A stretch of DNA of 64,000 nucleotides from Polytrichum commune. Its lineage: Eukaryota; Streptophyta; Polytrichopsida; Polytrichales; Polytrichaceae. Where the stretch lies: assembly GCA_950295325.1 (NCBI GenBank), contig OX485809.1:19282001-19346000 (forward strand), written 5' to 3'. Numbering within the stretch: the first letter of the stretch is position 1; each line of letters starts with the position of its first letter. Under the pieces are notes generated by a model. That model searched no databases and was not told where the DNA came from. It saw only the letters and a list, made by a program, of their open reading frames with translations. Shown here one piece after another: positions 44,137 to 54,174 of the stretch. The position numbers and the translations under genes are program-made.

Positions 44137-44369
44137 CCCTTAAAGGACAATGCTGCCCCACGGGTTTGGTATTATTTTGGGAGAATCTTGTTCAAAACTT
44201 CCATTCCATTGCACCAAATGGGGTTTTTAGAATGCCAAATCGAGCACCTTAGCAAGATCTATACTTCTTTAGAATAGAGCCTATGTAAATTAATTGGTTA
44301 ATCATGCTTTAAATGAATTTTAAAAGATATTTTGGGTGTGGTATCGGGAAAGCATATGTCCTTTAAGGG
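44137..44369. mobile_element. piggyBac-type MITE (TTAA target)
   Basis: 233 bp flanked by TTAA on both sides (44133-44136, 44370-44373). Ends: left CCCTTAAAGGACAATGCTGC; right, read inward, CCCTTAAAGGACATATGCTT, identical over the first 13 bases. A TTAA duplication with ends starting CCCT is the signature of the piggyBac superfamily. There is no coding sequence. Superfamily assignment from ends alone is inference. Confidence 0.7.
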
Positions 44370-44373
44370 TTAA

Positions 44374-46748
44374 CGTCAAACCCACTTAGGACCTCCATCT
44401 TTGCTAGCACACTTGAGCTGCCACATGCGCTTTTATGAAGCTACGACTAAGATCAGAATTTGTGTCTTTGTTTCAACAATCTCAATATTACAAGCATCCA
44501 GTTGAAAAATAAGTTAGGTTGAAGCTTTGGCATGTGATGAGCTTCATCGAGCTCTTCCAAATACTTCTCAGCATCGTCCTCCATCAGATCATGTTGTGAA
44601 AAATGACACATGCACACATAATGTTCCCAATAGTTTGCATATGCTACTTCTTGCATGGATCGCAAATAGTATGAAAACACATCTAGAGCATCTCGAAAAC
44701 ACATATATAGTCCTTTCAAATTGCCATATCATTATTCATATCCATAACAGTGTTATGTGGAACTGACAATATTTCACAAAATTATATTCTTCACACTTAG
44801 ATCGAATATGAAGAATATTCCATTGAATATTGGCAGTCCCATAAAACATTGTTACGAATTTGAATAATGTTATGGCTTCTTGTCATCTTGAAAGAAAAAG
44901 AAAAAGAACAAGAATCTTCATTTTGCGCATTGACTATTATTTGAACAAAATTTGACCCAGCAAAACAAATATCATTAAGTACCAACTGGATATTCATGTA
45001 TATTGATTCAATCATTTTATAAAATTCATCCAATCTCACTTGAATATTTCATACACAAAAGAACTCGGATTTAATACATTTAGATCATTATTGAAGTCTG
45101 GCAATTGACACTATGTATGTCAACAAAGTCTAGAGTTATCAGTTGCCGCTCCAAGTATAATACATGTGTTGCCTGCATTCATATCTTAATATAGACCTTG
45201 GTGATTTACCATAACTTTATTTAGCCATGTGGGTTGGTTCCATGACTCTAGAATATGTCACTTATATTATGTTGGGTCCCCGAACAAAGTAAGAATATTC
45301 GTCTATCATTCATACATTCAAGCTGACACTTGGAAAACTGGGTAGAGTTATACTCCCAACACTATTTGCAATATTCATACTATTCATACCAACACTATTC
45401 ATAATTCATCTTGGTGTCAATTTCTTCTTATTTTATGAGTTTCTTCCCATGAAGGCAAGATAGTGGAAGCCCATGTTAGATGCTAAATATGCAATGAAAC
45501 ACAACCTTGCAATTGAATAATGTTATGACAAGATAACTCTTGCGCATGTAATTATAAGCCACCAATCTTGCCAATAGTGTAGCCCTTACACTTGGTGATG
45601 TCCATTTTTATGAAGAAGTCCCTTTGCATCGATTTTCTCAAACAATAAATCTTGAAAAGGCTTCAACAAACATGCTTTAAAAGAAACCATTAGTTCAGAT
45701 GCTTTAGAGAATGTTAAGCAAAATGTGGTATTCGTTATGCGATATCTACATAGTGCTATATGAGCATATCCTCAACATTCAGGCATGATGGATGCCGAAA
45801 TCATATGCACCGAGCTTCACTCTTCAGCCTGTTACTATGTCTATGATGAAAGACAAACTAAGAATTACAAACCAAAATGTCATAGCCAATATCAGCATAG
45901 TAAGGAACAAAATTGCCAACCACTGACAAGCAAATGATGGCACCACCCTACCCAAACCCACTAAGGTAGGGATGGCTATTTCCGTCCAAATTTCAGATGT
46001 GCCTAGTTGGGATGCTGAAACTATTTTTTTATAAATTTTGAGTGCTCCGCAAAGCTGCTGCAAGAGTAACTATGAAAAAATCAAAATTTTCCAGCATGTT
46101 TGTGATTTCCTACAAATTTTTAAAGGAAACCTTGTAGAGTGACCAACACTCGCACATAGGGTACGTGGTATATCCACAGGGTGAATTTCTAAAACCGACC
46201 GCTAGCAGTGTTGTGAACGGTAAAAGCACCTTGACAGGTGCTTTTGTAAACCCATGTAAAAGCACCTAGAAAGGTGCTTCCGACATAGGGGTCGACTTTA
46301 GGACCCGCACAGAAATTGCCACCCTTACCTTATTACACCACAAATACATACAACTCACACCACACCATGATAGCTTAATGGAGTCCCAACCAACACACAT
46401 GTAGGCGCCATCTGCAATTTACATGCATACATCAACAAAGACCACCATAATAAAGAACTAAAACGAACCCGAGTTTAAATTCACATACTTGGATAAATGG
46501 ATATTCGATGAACACCTCCACCATAAACTCTTCAATCGTTTCTGGAAAGCATATGGAATCACAGATGCTCCAAATCACACAAACACCAAGATTTTGTTAC
46601 GCCATGTACACATGGAGAACCACTGCAAGAGCATTTTTTGGCCGACCACACATCCAAACCCAAAATTTGCACTATGTCCCAACAACAACATGGCCACATG
46701 CTTAAATCCCCACATGAACTGGCTCCACATAACCCACCATAACAATGT
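44374..46748. other. Non-coding gap with short repeats and twin hairpins
   Basis: AT-rich. It holds the second copy of the AATAATGTTATG block (about 44808-44880), a minus-strand frame of 88 codons (44453-44719) with no recognisable domain, and twin hairpins at 46222-46279. Nothing else stands out. Confidence 0.3.
46222..46279. repeat. Twin short hairpins
   Basis: AAAAGCACCT-TGAC-AGGTGCTTTT (46222-46245) is a perfect 10-bp stem with a 4-base loop. AAAAGCACCT-AGAA-AGGTGCTT (46258-46279) repeats it with an 8-bp stem. The identical left arms suggest a tandem duplication of the hairpin. Function unknown. Confidence 0.6.
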
Positions 46749-47900
46749 TATAGTTAAACTTTTGCTATCACTCCAAACTAACCCAAAGAAAACAACCAAG
46801 GTATTAGACTGAGTTAGTGTCTATAAGGAATTATGTCATATTAGATCAAGATTTCTAATAACAATCTATATCTTTTACTCTTTCATTCCTTCTTCATTAA
46901 GCTTAATACCCTCTTTGGGTTTATTGGTACTTTCTTAGTCATGTGTCGTTTTGTCCTACGTGTGTAGGCTCCTGTTAATCTAATTCAATCCACTATGTCA
47001 GTCGTGAAGTTCAAGAGTTTGGGCTATAGTCTTTGTATTGGCAATTGTCTTTCGTAGCGGCCATAGTCTTCCAAAGGGTTCTCGTCCATTTAGGGTTAGG
47101 AATCCTTCCTTAATTAGAATGGCAATTAATCCAATCCAAGCATGCATACTTCTTCATTTTATTCATCTTTCATTGGTTTTAATTAAGAAGTTCACTTATC
47201 TCATATTCTTCATTGCCACACAACACACAAAAGCTTGCTCAATTTTTATAATAACTCCAAAGCAACCATATAGGTTTATAGGCTATAGTCATTTAGTCAT
47301 AAGCCAATTAGCTTCATTGCTTAGCCTAATCTAATCCCAATCATCACACAATCTTTCTATAATCATATCAAAGTATGTTCTTTGTCGATTAGACTATTTG
47401 CCCACCAAACATCATCATTAAACTTGATTTTCCATCATGTCTCATCAATCCTTGACATGCCTCAATCATCATAACCATGATGATCCCTAACAACTTCATA
47501 ACAATTCAAACAATATCCTTCATTGGACTCTCTCACTCTCTCTCTCTCTCTCTAGCTATTGCTCTTGGATTTTTATCAGCCTTGGCTATAGTCAAGATAT
47601 TTCTTCCAAAGACCATAGGTTGCGGACCTTCGACTCTAATTCCACCTTGTTTCTTTCACAAGAAAGACTATAGCCTATTTTCAACTCCTCATCTATCAAG
47701 CATCAACATTCTTATCTCTCATTCTTCGCTCAACAACTCCTCTTACATTGTATTAACTCCAATTACTGGACTCAAAAACAAGATCATACTTGCTACTTGC
47801 ATAGTCATTCCAATCACAAACAACTGCACATTGAGTTCATCATTGACAACCGATGTAAGTGACATTGTTGCATGTCAACCGCCGAATTGCCCAAGAGCTT
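46749..47900. mobile_element. Second copy of the LTR family, reverse orientation, degraded
   Basis: The start (TATAGTTAAACTTTTGCTAT) matches the minus strand of the end of the 13809-15566 insertion (TGTAGTTAGTTTTTGCTATG). GACTGAGTTAGTGTCTATAA (about 46809) matches 15497-15478 reversed, and TCAGTCGTGAAG (about 46999) matches about 15300 reversed. The family motif GGCTATAGTCTT / GGCAATTGTCTT / GGCCATAGTCTT recurs from 47025 to 47670. The far end is not resolved. Open frames at 46489-46812, 47038-47334 and 47477-47902 overlap this copy and are probably meaningless. Confidence 0.6.
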
Positions 47901-48772
47901 GAATTCGGGGGGGAAGGCGGTTTAGATGTGCGGAATGAGGGTGATTTGGCGATGGCTAGGTCCGGACTGGGAGCGAATTTAGGTGGGAGGGCAGTAGAAA
48001 GGCGGACTCGCTAAGGGGGAGAAGTCACAACCAAGACCAGCAAGTACCAAGCTTAGTCGGAACAACAGAGGGTAATCCCACAAAGGAGGTATTGCTGGCA
48101 GGTGTTAGTTGGCATTGCCGAGGAAGGGGACTCGGGCAGTTTGAATGCACTCTAATTCTGTACTGTGGTTCCAAAGGAGGTACAACGGGTGGTGTTGCCC
48201 TGTCCACCAGGAGTTGTTGGGATTGGTAAGGCTAAATGAGGCCCTGGCATGCCATTAAGCTGACTTTCAACGCGATTAGGAGGCCATTGGTGGTTGGTTG
48301 ATGCTGCAGTTGGTTGAAAGGGTTAAGTAGGGGATGGGCTCCTTCCCCGCTTGTGGGGAATTGGAGAATTAGTGTTGGTTAGGAGTGTTGTTTAGATGGA
48401 TAGCAAATTGATCAAAAGCATTGATTAATGCTATTGTAAGGTCCGCTTTTCATGATAAAATGTGTTTGCATATCAACTCACTCAATGGTGCATTGCAATA
48501 ACTGAGGGGGAAAAGGGAAAGATTTAATACATGTGAACTCTGAGCCTTCACCCGGACTACGACGCATAAGGGTGCGGGTTTAGGGCTCACAGTCAAGTAT
48601 CCTCTTGTCTCTCTATAAAGGTTGGGGCCAAGTAAACATTTTTCCTTAGCTACTGGGGCTCGAAGCCCTCAACAAATTCAGACCATCATAACTTCTACAT
48701 ATGATCTTTGATGATATCAAACAACCACTCTATCGAGATCAACTCTTTCACACCTTTTATAGCCCATTAGCT
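47901..48772. other. Non-coding, G-rich region left of the hAT repeat array
   Basis: It begins with a purine-rich stretch around GGGGGGGAAGGCGG (47909) that would suit a polypurine tract next to an LTR, but no matching LTR boundary was found. No gene is supportable. Confidence 0.3.
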
Positions 48773-49010
48773 AGCTGGGCTAGCCCATATTTTTGAGGAA
48801 TTAATCTTGCCATAGCTAGGCTAGCCCATATTTTTTGAGGCCTCAATCTAGCCATAGCTAGGCTAGCCCATATTTTCTGAGGCCTCGATCTAGCCATAGC
48901 TGGGCTAGCCCATATTTTCTAAGGCCTCGATCTAGCCATAGCTGGGCTAGCCCATATTTTGGGAGGCCTCGATCTAGCCATAGCTGGGCTAGCCCATTTT
49001 TTTCGGGTAC
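48773..49010 (+). repeat. Left 42-bp tandem repeat array of the hAT region
   Basis: Six copies of a core AGCT(A/G)GGCTAGCCCATATT spaced at 41-42 bp (48773 to 48982), linked by GGCCTCGATCTAGCCAT. Several copies contain GGGCTAGCCC, a perfect 10-bp palindrome. The array ends in CCCATTTTTTTCGGGTACCG. It lies 109 bp beyond the stop codon of the hAT transposase gene. Short palindromic repeats near the ends are known binding sites in hAT elements; that role here is inference. Confidence 0.8.
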
Positions 49011-49118
49011 CGTTTTTAGCTGGACTAGCTGACCTAATAAATTAATTCATGTAGCTCATATAATGAATTCAAGGAGACATTGTCTCATCAATACAATTAT
49101 ATTTCATATCAGTCAAAA

Positions 49119-51590
49119 TCACTCATCGTCATCAATATCTAAAACATGTTGCTCATCATTCTCTACCAACAAATTGTCATCATCCTCTATCTGCAACTCC
49201 TCATCGAAAATAGGGCGTTTGGGAATGTGATTCTTCCAATCGGAATTATCCAACAAGATCAACTTTTCAGGATCGTATGGCATTAGATGTTTGTTCAACT
49301 TCAACATCATTGATGCCTCTGCAAATCCTCCCCCGAGCGATGATCTCTTTGGAGTAATGATATCATTTAGACTGCCAAAGTCACATTCTAGCCCACCCGA
49401 TCCGGGCTTGGAGGCTAGTAAAGCGGCGGCTACTTCTGCCAAACACGGCATTCTATATCGTTCATTCCACCACCAACTAACCAAATTCCCAGGTTCTGGG
49501 AAATTTTCACTGGCGATGGAGAAATACATGTGTATCTCGGCCGCCACCATGGCCACCGGATCATGTTCAATATCCACCTCTTCACTCTCCTCCTGGCTAG
49601 TTTGCACTGCGTCGCCAATGAGATCCTGCAACATTGCTCTAGATGCTATAGGATCCGATGCTATCTTTCGACGCTTGACTAGACGGCCGCGGTCAGCATT
49701 GATCTCCGGGAGAAGGGATATGATTGCCTCAGCTTTCTTCTCCGCCAATCGCTTGATGGTTTTCCAAATCACACCATCATGGATGAGATCGTAAAATTTC
49801 TCGATCACGCCCGCCACGTCAATCGAGCCCCTTGGCAAATCCACAACGGCAATATTTGTAGACATCTTCGTGATCATCTTTTTGAGCAAAGCCCCATCTC
49901 GAAGATCTGGGCAAAGAACCGCTTGCATGTCCAACAAGTATGAGAAGTGGGTATCAGCTCGAGATATTGTAGCTTGGGTTTTCTTTGGCGATGCACCAAA
50001 AAAATCCACCGGCCTACGAAGGGCGTGCAATGGATGGTAGCGGTTGTAGAATCGCTTGGACATTGCAGCCAGAAGATCATCACGGATTTCCCGAGTAAGC
50101 AAGTTCAAATCCCATGTTTTTCGAAATACTCTGGCTTTAGGATCTTGAGGGCAGCCAACAAATGGAATAGAAGTCGGATCATGGATCTCAAGATGGGTCT
50201 TTGAATCTAGTACCTTGAAAAGCATGTTTGCGAAATGAATATAGACATCAGCACAAATGAATGATCTCATTGACTGTGCTAACTTCTGCAGGTTCCTTAC
50301 AGGATGGATGATGGATAAGAACTCGATCAAAATATCCCGAAGGTCAATCAAATCAAATGCAAGGTCCAAAGTGCGCGTGGTAGTGATGCAAACATCCCAC
50401 AATTTGATAAGTGAACTAAGGACGTCCTCCATTGCAGACCAACGGTGTTGGGGGGAGTTATGCAACTTCAGAAAACGTTCAAAGACATCCTTCACATTCT
50501 CATCAAAGACGGCTTTGAACATACCAAACTTGTTGACAAACTCAATAAATCGTCGGACTCGACTGAAAATAGCTCTGGCCTTCTTATTCTTGCTTTTATT
50601 CTTGTCCACACATGTCCCGAAGGCATCGACGAGAGAAAGATTGAGAAGATGCGAGGTACACCACTCACGGAGAGTCTTAAATACTACCTCAAGGGCCCGC
50701 TTGATGTCGGACCCAGAATCAGTCGAAGAAGTTAGAATGTCGTCAAGATCAATATTGAATTCAACAAGAACTGCACGTAGCCAATTGATGAGAATATCGG
50801 AGGCTTGATTATTACGCCGTTCAGTTGGAGTTGGGTTGTATTCCCTAACGGCGAGATTGTGGCTTAAAGAGCCCCCGGAACAATTCATGCTAGCACGAAT
50901 ACCAATGAACTTCATGCTAGATGATTTGGCAGTGACAAGATCGATTTGAATTGCTAGAAATGGAATGTTGAATTGAGACTTGCCGATGGCAAAGGCAGTA
51001 GTGATGGTGCTCTTGACTGTCATATAATGCTCAATAAGGTGCTTGCGAAGGTTGATCGGAGCCATGCCATTCGGACCACATGGCAATTTTGCAGCGATGA
51101 CCTTCCATCGCTCAGATTGCATAGCTCGAAATGCGAGGGAAGGCTGCTCACAATGCCAAGCAGTGATATTGCATGCGAACCATCGTTGAGGATCCTTGAC
51201 AAAAGATGGTTCAGAAGTATCAAGAAGCTTCGAAATTTGATCAATCTTCTTGCTAGTCGCAACAGTCTTGGCTGAGACTGCCGCATGCACTTGCCTAATG
51301 TGCTCTGTTGCATTGCTAGTGGATGATTTACTGATCCTTATGAGAGTTTGCCTGGCATAGCAATCGCCAACCAAACATCGAAAGAAAAATGATTTTTTTT
51401 CCTCGTTTTGCACTCTCACACCAGCCTTCTCAAGAATGGATTGGCTGGCTAACTTCGACTTCGTCATACGTACGACCTCTTGATTCTTAAGATTGTTATG
51501 AACAGGATGCAACTTGAACTCCTCTATCCTCCTCATGAGCTCCTTGCTGGAATCAAAAATCACGCTAGCATCTTCTGCATGCAGATCCAT
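49119..51590 (-). CDS. hAT-superfamily transposase, intact
   Basis: A single uninterrupted frame of 823 residues from ATG (51590) to stop (49119). Residues 72-102 form a BED-like zinc finger, CLVGDC...HIRQVH (C72, C77, H97, H102). The central part has STDSGSDIKRAL, which aligns with the first catalytic Asp motif of hAT transposases, and EWCTSHLLNLSL, the conserved C-x2-H-L-N motif. A helical insertion region follows, with a short basic patch (RLVKRRKIA). Residues about 703-770 form the hAT dimerisation domain (LVSWWWNERYRMPCLAEVAAALLASKPGSGGLECDFG). The C-terminus is strongly acidic. The length and all domains are those of a complete transposase, so it is potentially active. No TIR/8-bp duplication pair enclosing the gene was found. 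Confidence 0.88.
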   Translation of the reverse strand: MDLHAEDASVIFDSSKELMRRIEEFKLHPVHNNLKNQEVVRMTKSKLASQSILEKAGVRVQNEEKKSFFFRCLVGDCYARQTLIRISKSSTSNATEHIRQVHAAVSAKTVATSKKIDQISKLLDTSEPSFVKDPQRWFACNITAWHCEQPSLAFRAMQSERWKVIAAKLPCGPNGMAPINLRKHLIEHYMTVKSTITTAFAIGKSQFNIPFLAIQIDLVTAKSSSMKFIGIRASMNCSGGSLSHNLAVREYNPTPTERRNNQASDILINWLRAVLVEFNIDLDDILTSSTDSGSDIKRALEVVFKTLREWCTSHLLNLSLVDAFGTCVDKNKSKNKKARAIFSRVRRFIEFVNKFGMFKAVFDENVKDVFERFLKLHNSPQHRWSAMEDVLSSLIKLWDVCITTTRTLDLAFDLIDLRDILIEFLSIIHPVRNLQKLAQSMRSFICADVYIHFANMLFKVLDSKTHLEIHDPTSIPFVGCPQDPKARVFRKTWDLNLLTREIRDDLLAAMSKRFYNRYHPLHALRRPVDFFGASPKKTQATISRADTHFSYLLDMQAVLCPDLRDGALLKKMITKMSTNIAVVDLPRGSIDVAGVIEKFYDLIHDGVIWKTIKRLAEKKAEAIISLLPEINADRGRLVKRRKIASDPIASRAMLQDLIGDAVQTSQEESEEVDIEHDPVAMVAAEIHMYFSIASENFPEPGNLVSWWWNERYRMPCLAEVAAALLASKPGSGGLECDFGSLNDIITPKRSSLGGGFAEASMMLKLNKHLMPYDPEKLILLDNSDWKNHIPKRPIFDEELQIEDDDNLLVENDEQHVLDIDDDE

Positions 51591-51744
51591 TCATACACAA
51601 TGCCAACAACACAATGAAGTAGTTCAAAGATTCTGATCTTGCGCAATTCTCTGGGAAGCCTGCTCGGACCATGCACATTCACACAAGGATCGTTAGTCAA
51701 GGTCAATCATATGTATCGCCATGTATATTACAGATGAGATCCGA

Positions 51745-53110
51745 CTACTAGTTACAGATGAGCTGGTTGAGTTTCAGAATTAATCGGTTGAAGTTCTTGT
51801 TCAAGACTTTAAGAGAACGACCCATCATTTTAGAGGAATGTAGAGAATATAGCCACTTGAGTAAACACATATCCAAAGATGTAAACATGTATCCGGTTGC
51901 ACTTGAAACCACTTGGATATATAGAGATGATCTCAACCCTAAATCTTCCCTGACATTGGATTGAAGTGTTTACAAGTAATCTTTACCTCTGCCTCCTTGT
52001 TCTTTGAGAGCCCTTGAAGCAACGCCCTGTGCAGATTTAAAAATCAATCCTGGCTCAGTTGAAACTGAATTGGATCATGTTCTGTGCAGATTAAGTTGAT
52101 CCTCGCTCAGTCAAATTGCTGAGCTACTACTTACAGATGAAATCCGGCTACTACTTACAGAGATCCGACTACTACTTACATAGATCCGGCTATTAGTTGC
52201 AGGTGAAATCCGGCTACCAGTTACAGAGATCCGGCTACTACTTACAGAGATCCGGCTACTATTTACAGAGATCCGACTACTACTTACATAGATCCGGCTA
52301 CTAGAACTAGTTGCAGATGAGCTGGTTGAGTTTCAGAATGAACTTGTTGAAGTTCTTGTTCAAGACTTGAAGAGAACGACCCATCTTTTTAGAGGAATGT
52401 AGAGAATATAGCCCACTTGAGTAAAGACATATCCAAACTTAAGATGTAAACATGTAACCGGTTGCACTTGAAAACACTTGGATCTAAACAAATTATCTCA
52501 ACCCTAAATCTTTCCGGACAGTGAATTGAAGTTTCTACAAGTACAAGTAGTCTTTACCTCTGCCTTGTTCTTTGATGAGAGCCCCTTGAAGCGTTCTTTG
52601 GTGAGAGCCCCTTGAAGCGCCGCCTTGTGCAGATGTAAAAATCAATCTTGGCTCAGTCGTCTTGGATCCTATTATGTGTAGATGAAGTTGATCTTGCTCA
52701 ATCGAATTGCTTGGCTACTAGTTACAAATGAGATCCGGGTATTAGTTGCAGGTGAGATCCGGCTACCAGTTACAGAGATCCGGCTACTACTTACAAAGTT
52801 CCGGCTACCAGTTGCAGAGATCTGGCTGCTACTTACAGAGTTCCGGCTACTACTTACAAAGTTCTGGCTACCACTTGCAGAGATCTGGCTGCTACTTACA
52901 AAGTTCCGGCTACTAGTTGCAGACGAGCTAGTTGAGTTTCAGAATGAACTTGTTGAAGTTCTTGTTCAAGACTTCAAGAGAACGACCTATCTTTTTAGAG
53001 GAATGTAGAGAATATAGCCCACTTTGAATAAAGACATATCAAAAGATGTAAACATGTAACCGGTTGCACTTGGAAGCACTTGGATATGGACAGATGATCT
53101 CAACCCTAAA
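51745..53110. repeat. Tandem triplication with 21-bp minisatellites upstream of the hAT gene
   Basis: Three copies of a unit begin GATGAGCTGGTTGAGTTTCA (51755, 52316; GACGAGCTAGTTGAGTTTCA at 52922). Each continues GAAGTTCTTGTTCAAGACTT, AGAGGAATGTAGAGAATATA and GTAACCGGTTGCACTTG. Periods are about 561 and 606 bp. Between the copies lie arrays of a 21-bp unit, GATCCGGCTACTACTTACAGA (about 52121-52305 and 52718-52920). Read on the plus strand the arrays encode a seven-residue repeat such as EIRLLLT, open over 52682-53008 but with stops in the first array. Being upstream of the hAT start codon they may contain its promoter. A diverged relative is at 62096-62265. Confidence 0.75.
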
Positions 53111-53198
53111 AATTTTATGGTAGTGGTAGGGATGACATGGCTATGCCTTAGCTTGAGCCAATTGAGTTACATGACTTATCTTTAGCTAGCTAATAACT

Positions 53199-53420
53199 AG
53201 CTGGGCTAGCCCATATTATCTGAGGCCTCGATCTAGCCATAGCTGGACTAGCCCATATTTTTTGAGGCCTCGATCTAGCCATAGCTAGGCTAGCCCATAA
53301 TTTTTCAAGCCGCGATCTAGCCATAGCTGGGCTAGCCCATTTTTTTTTAGAACCGTTTTCAGCCATAACTGTTAGCTATTAGGTTAGCCGCTAGCCCAAA
53401 AAGTCCGTGGGCTAGCGGCT
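53199..53420 (+). repeat. Right 42-bp tandem repeat array and terminal hairpin of the hAT region
   Basis: Four copies of AGCTGGGCTAGCCCATATT-type units at exact 42-bp spacing (53199, 53241, 53283, 53325), in the same orientation as the left array. The array is followed by CCCATTTTTTTTTAGAACCG, homologous to the end of the left array, and then by a perfect 13-bp stem: AGCCGCTAGCCCA (53386-53398), loop of 9, TGGGCTAGCGGCT (53408-53420). Read inward from 53421 the end is CAGCCGCTAGCCCACGG, which would suit a hAT terminus, but no mate was found on the left. Confidence 0.75.
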
Positions 53421-53648
53421 GTACAAGGTCTGAACTCTTTGCGTAGATGCCAATGGATCCCTCACTTGGCACATTCAGGCAAGTATTAAGGAAGTTATGA
53501 TTGTTCAAACCTAGGCAGTCCCGGGCGCCAATCCCAGGTCACTTCTGTCCCAGGGCGCTGTCCCAGGACATGGCCCCATTTAAATTGCCATATCTCTCTA
53601 GCTCACACCTCCGTTTGAGGTGTTCTTGAGCATTATAGAATCCGCATG

Positions 53649-53672
53649 CCATCAGCTACGCATAGCTGATGG
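53649..53672. repeat. Short perfect hairpin
   Basis: CCATCAGCTA-CGCA-TAGCTGATGG, a 10-bp stem with a 4-base loop; one more G-C pair extends it. It lies in otherwise plain sequence between the hAT region and the third hAT MITE (53421-53756), in which I see nothing else. Confidence 0.6.
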
Positions 53673-53756
53673 CCTTACCCTTGTGACTCCTAGTCTCCGT
53701 GGGTGGGAGGTGTTCCCAACGTACGGGGCCCTCACCCATACTAGGATCGCTTGGGC

Positions 53757-54166
53757 CACGGGTAGATCACTCCATTGTCAAGTTGAACACCACGTGCGAC
53801 CAAAAAAAATCTTCTTTTGGTAAGTTGCACCACCAAAATGGGTCAAAATTTTATCAATTTTTTTTCATGAGTAGATATACACAGTACTTATGACATAGTT
53901 AAAAGTGGTAACTAAATTTGATGATTTGTTTTTTTAATAAAACATACCATTTCTAACTAGAATGACAGAGAATTGAACTAAAAAATTTACAAAAAAAAAT
54001 AAAGATGACTAAAAATTTCAAAAAAGTATACAAAAGATACTATCAATGATTATGTATATGTAGAAAAAATATCATAAATCTTAAAATTATATATGGCATG
54101 TAATATAGGGGTAGTAAACTTTGTCCGCACGTGGTGTCAACTTGACAATGAAGTGACCTCCCCGTG
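53757..54166 (+). mobile_element. hAT-type MITE, copy 3
   Basis: 410 bp between perfect 8-bp direct repeats GCTTGGGC (53749-53756, 54167-54174). The left end is CACGGGTAGATCACTCCATT; the right end, read inward, is CACGGGGAGGTCACTTCATT. The interior aligns with copy 2 (8963-9373) in the same orientation, including AAGTTGCACCACCAAAATGG and the ATATAGGGGTAGTAAACTTT block. Three copies of nearly equal length with intact duplications indicate fairly recent spread. Confidence 0.9.
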
Positions 54167-54174
54167 GCTTGGGC

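Noticed and set aside
46489-47902. Plus-strand frames of 107, 98 and 141 codons
   Set aside because: They overlap the reversed LTR copy, have low-complexity Ser/Leu/Ile/Asn content and no domain.
52682-53008. A 108-codon protein of EIRLLLT-like repeats
   Set aside because: It is read from a 21-bp minisatellite; the sister array has stops in the same frame, so coding constraint is not apparent.
47560-53430. A complete hAT element with defined ends around the intact transposase
   Set aside because: The only end-like sequence (CAGCCGCTAGCCC read inward at about 53421) has no mate or 8-bp duplication on the left, so boundaries were not assigned.
53649-53693. Helitron 3' end suggested by a hairpin followed by CCTAGT
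   Set aside because: The hairpin-to-CTAG spacing is longer than usual, there is no Helitron 5' TC end or RepHel gene in the window, and short motifs like this are common by chance.
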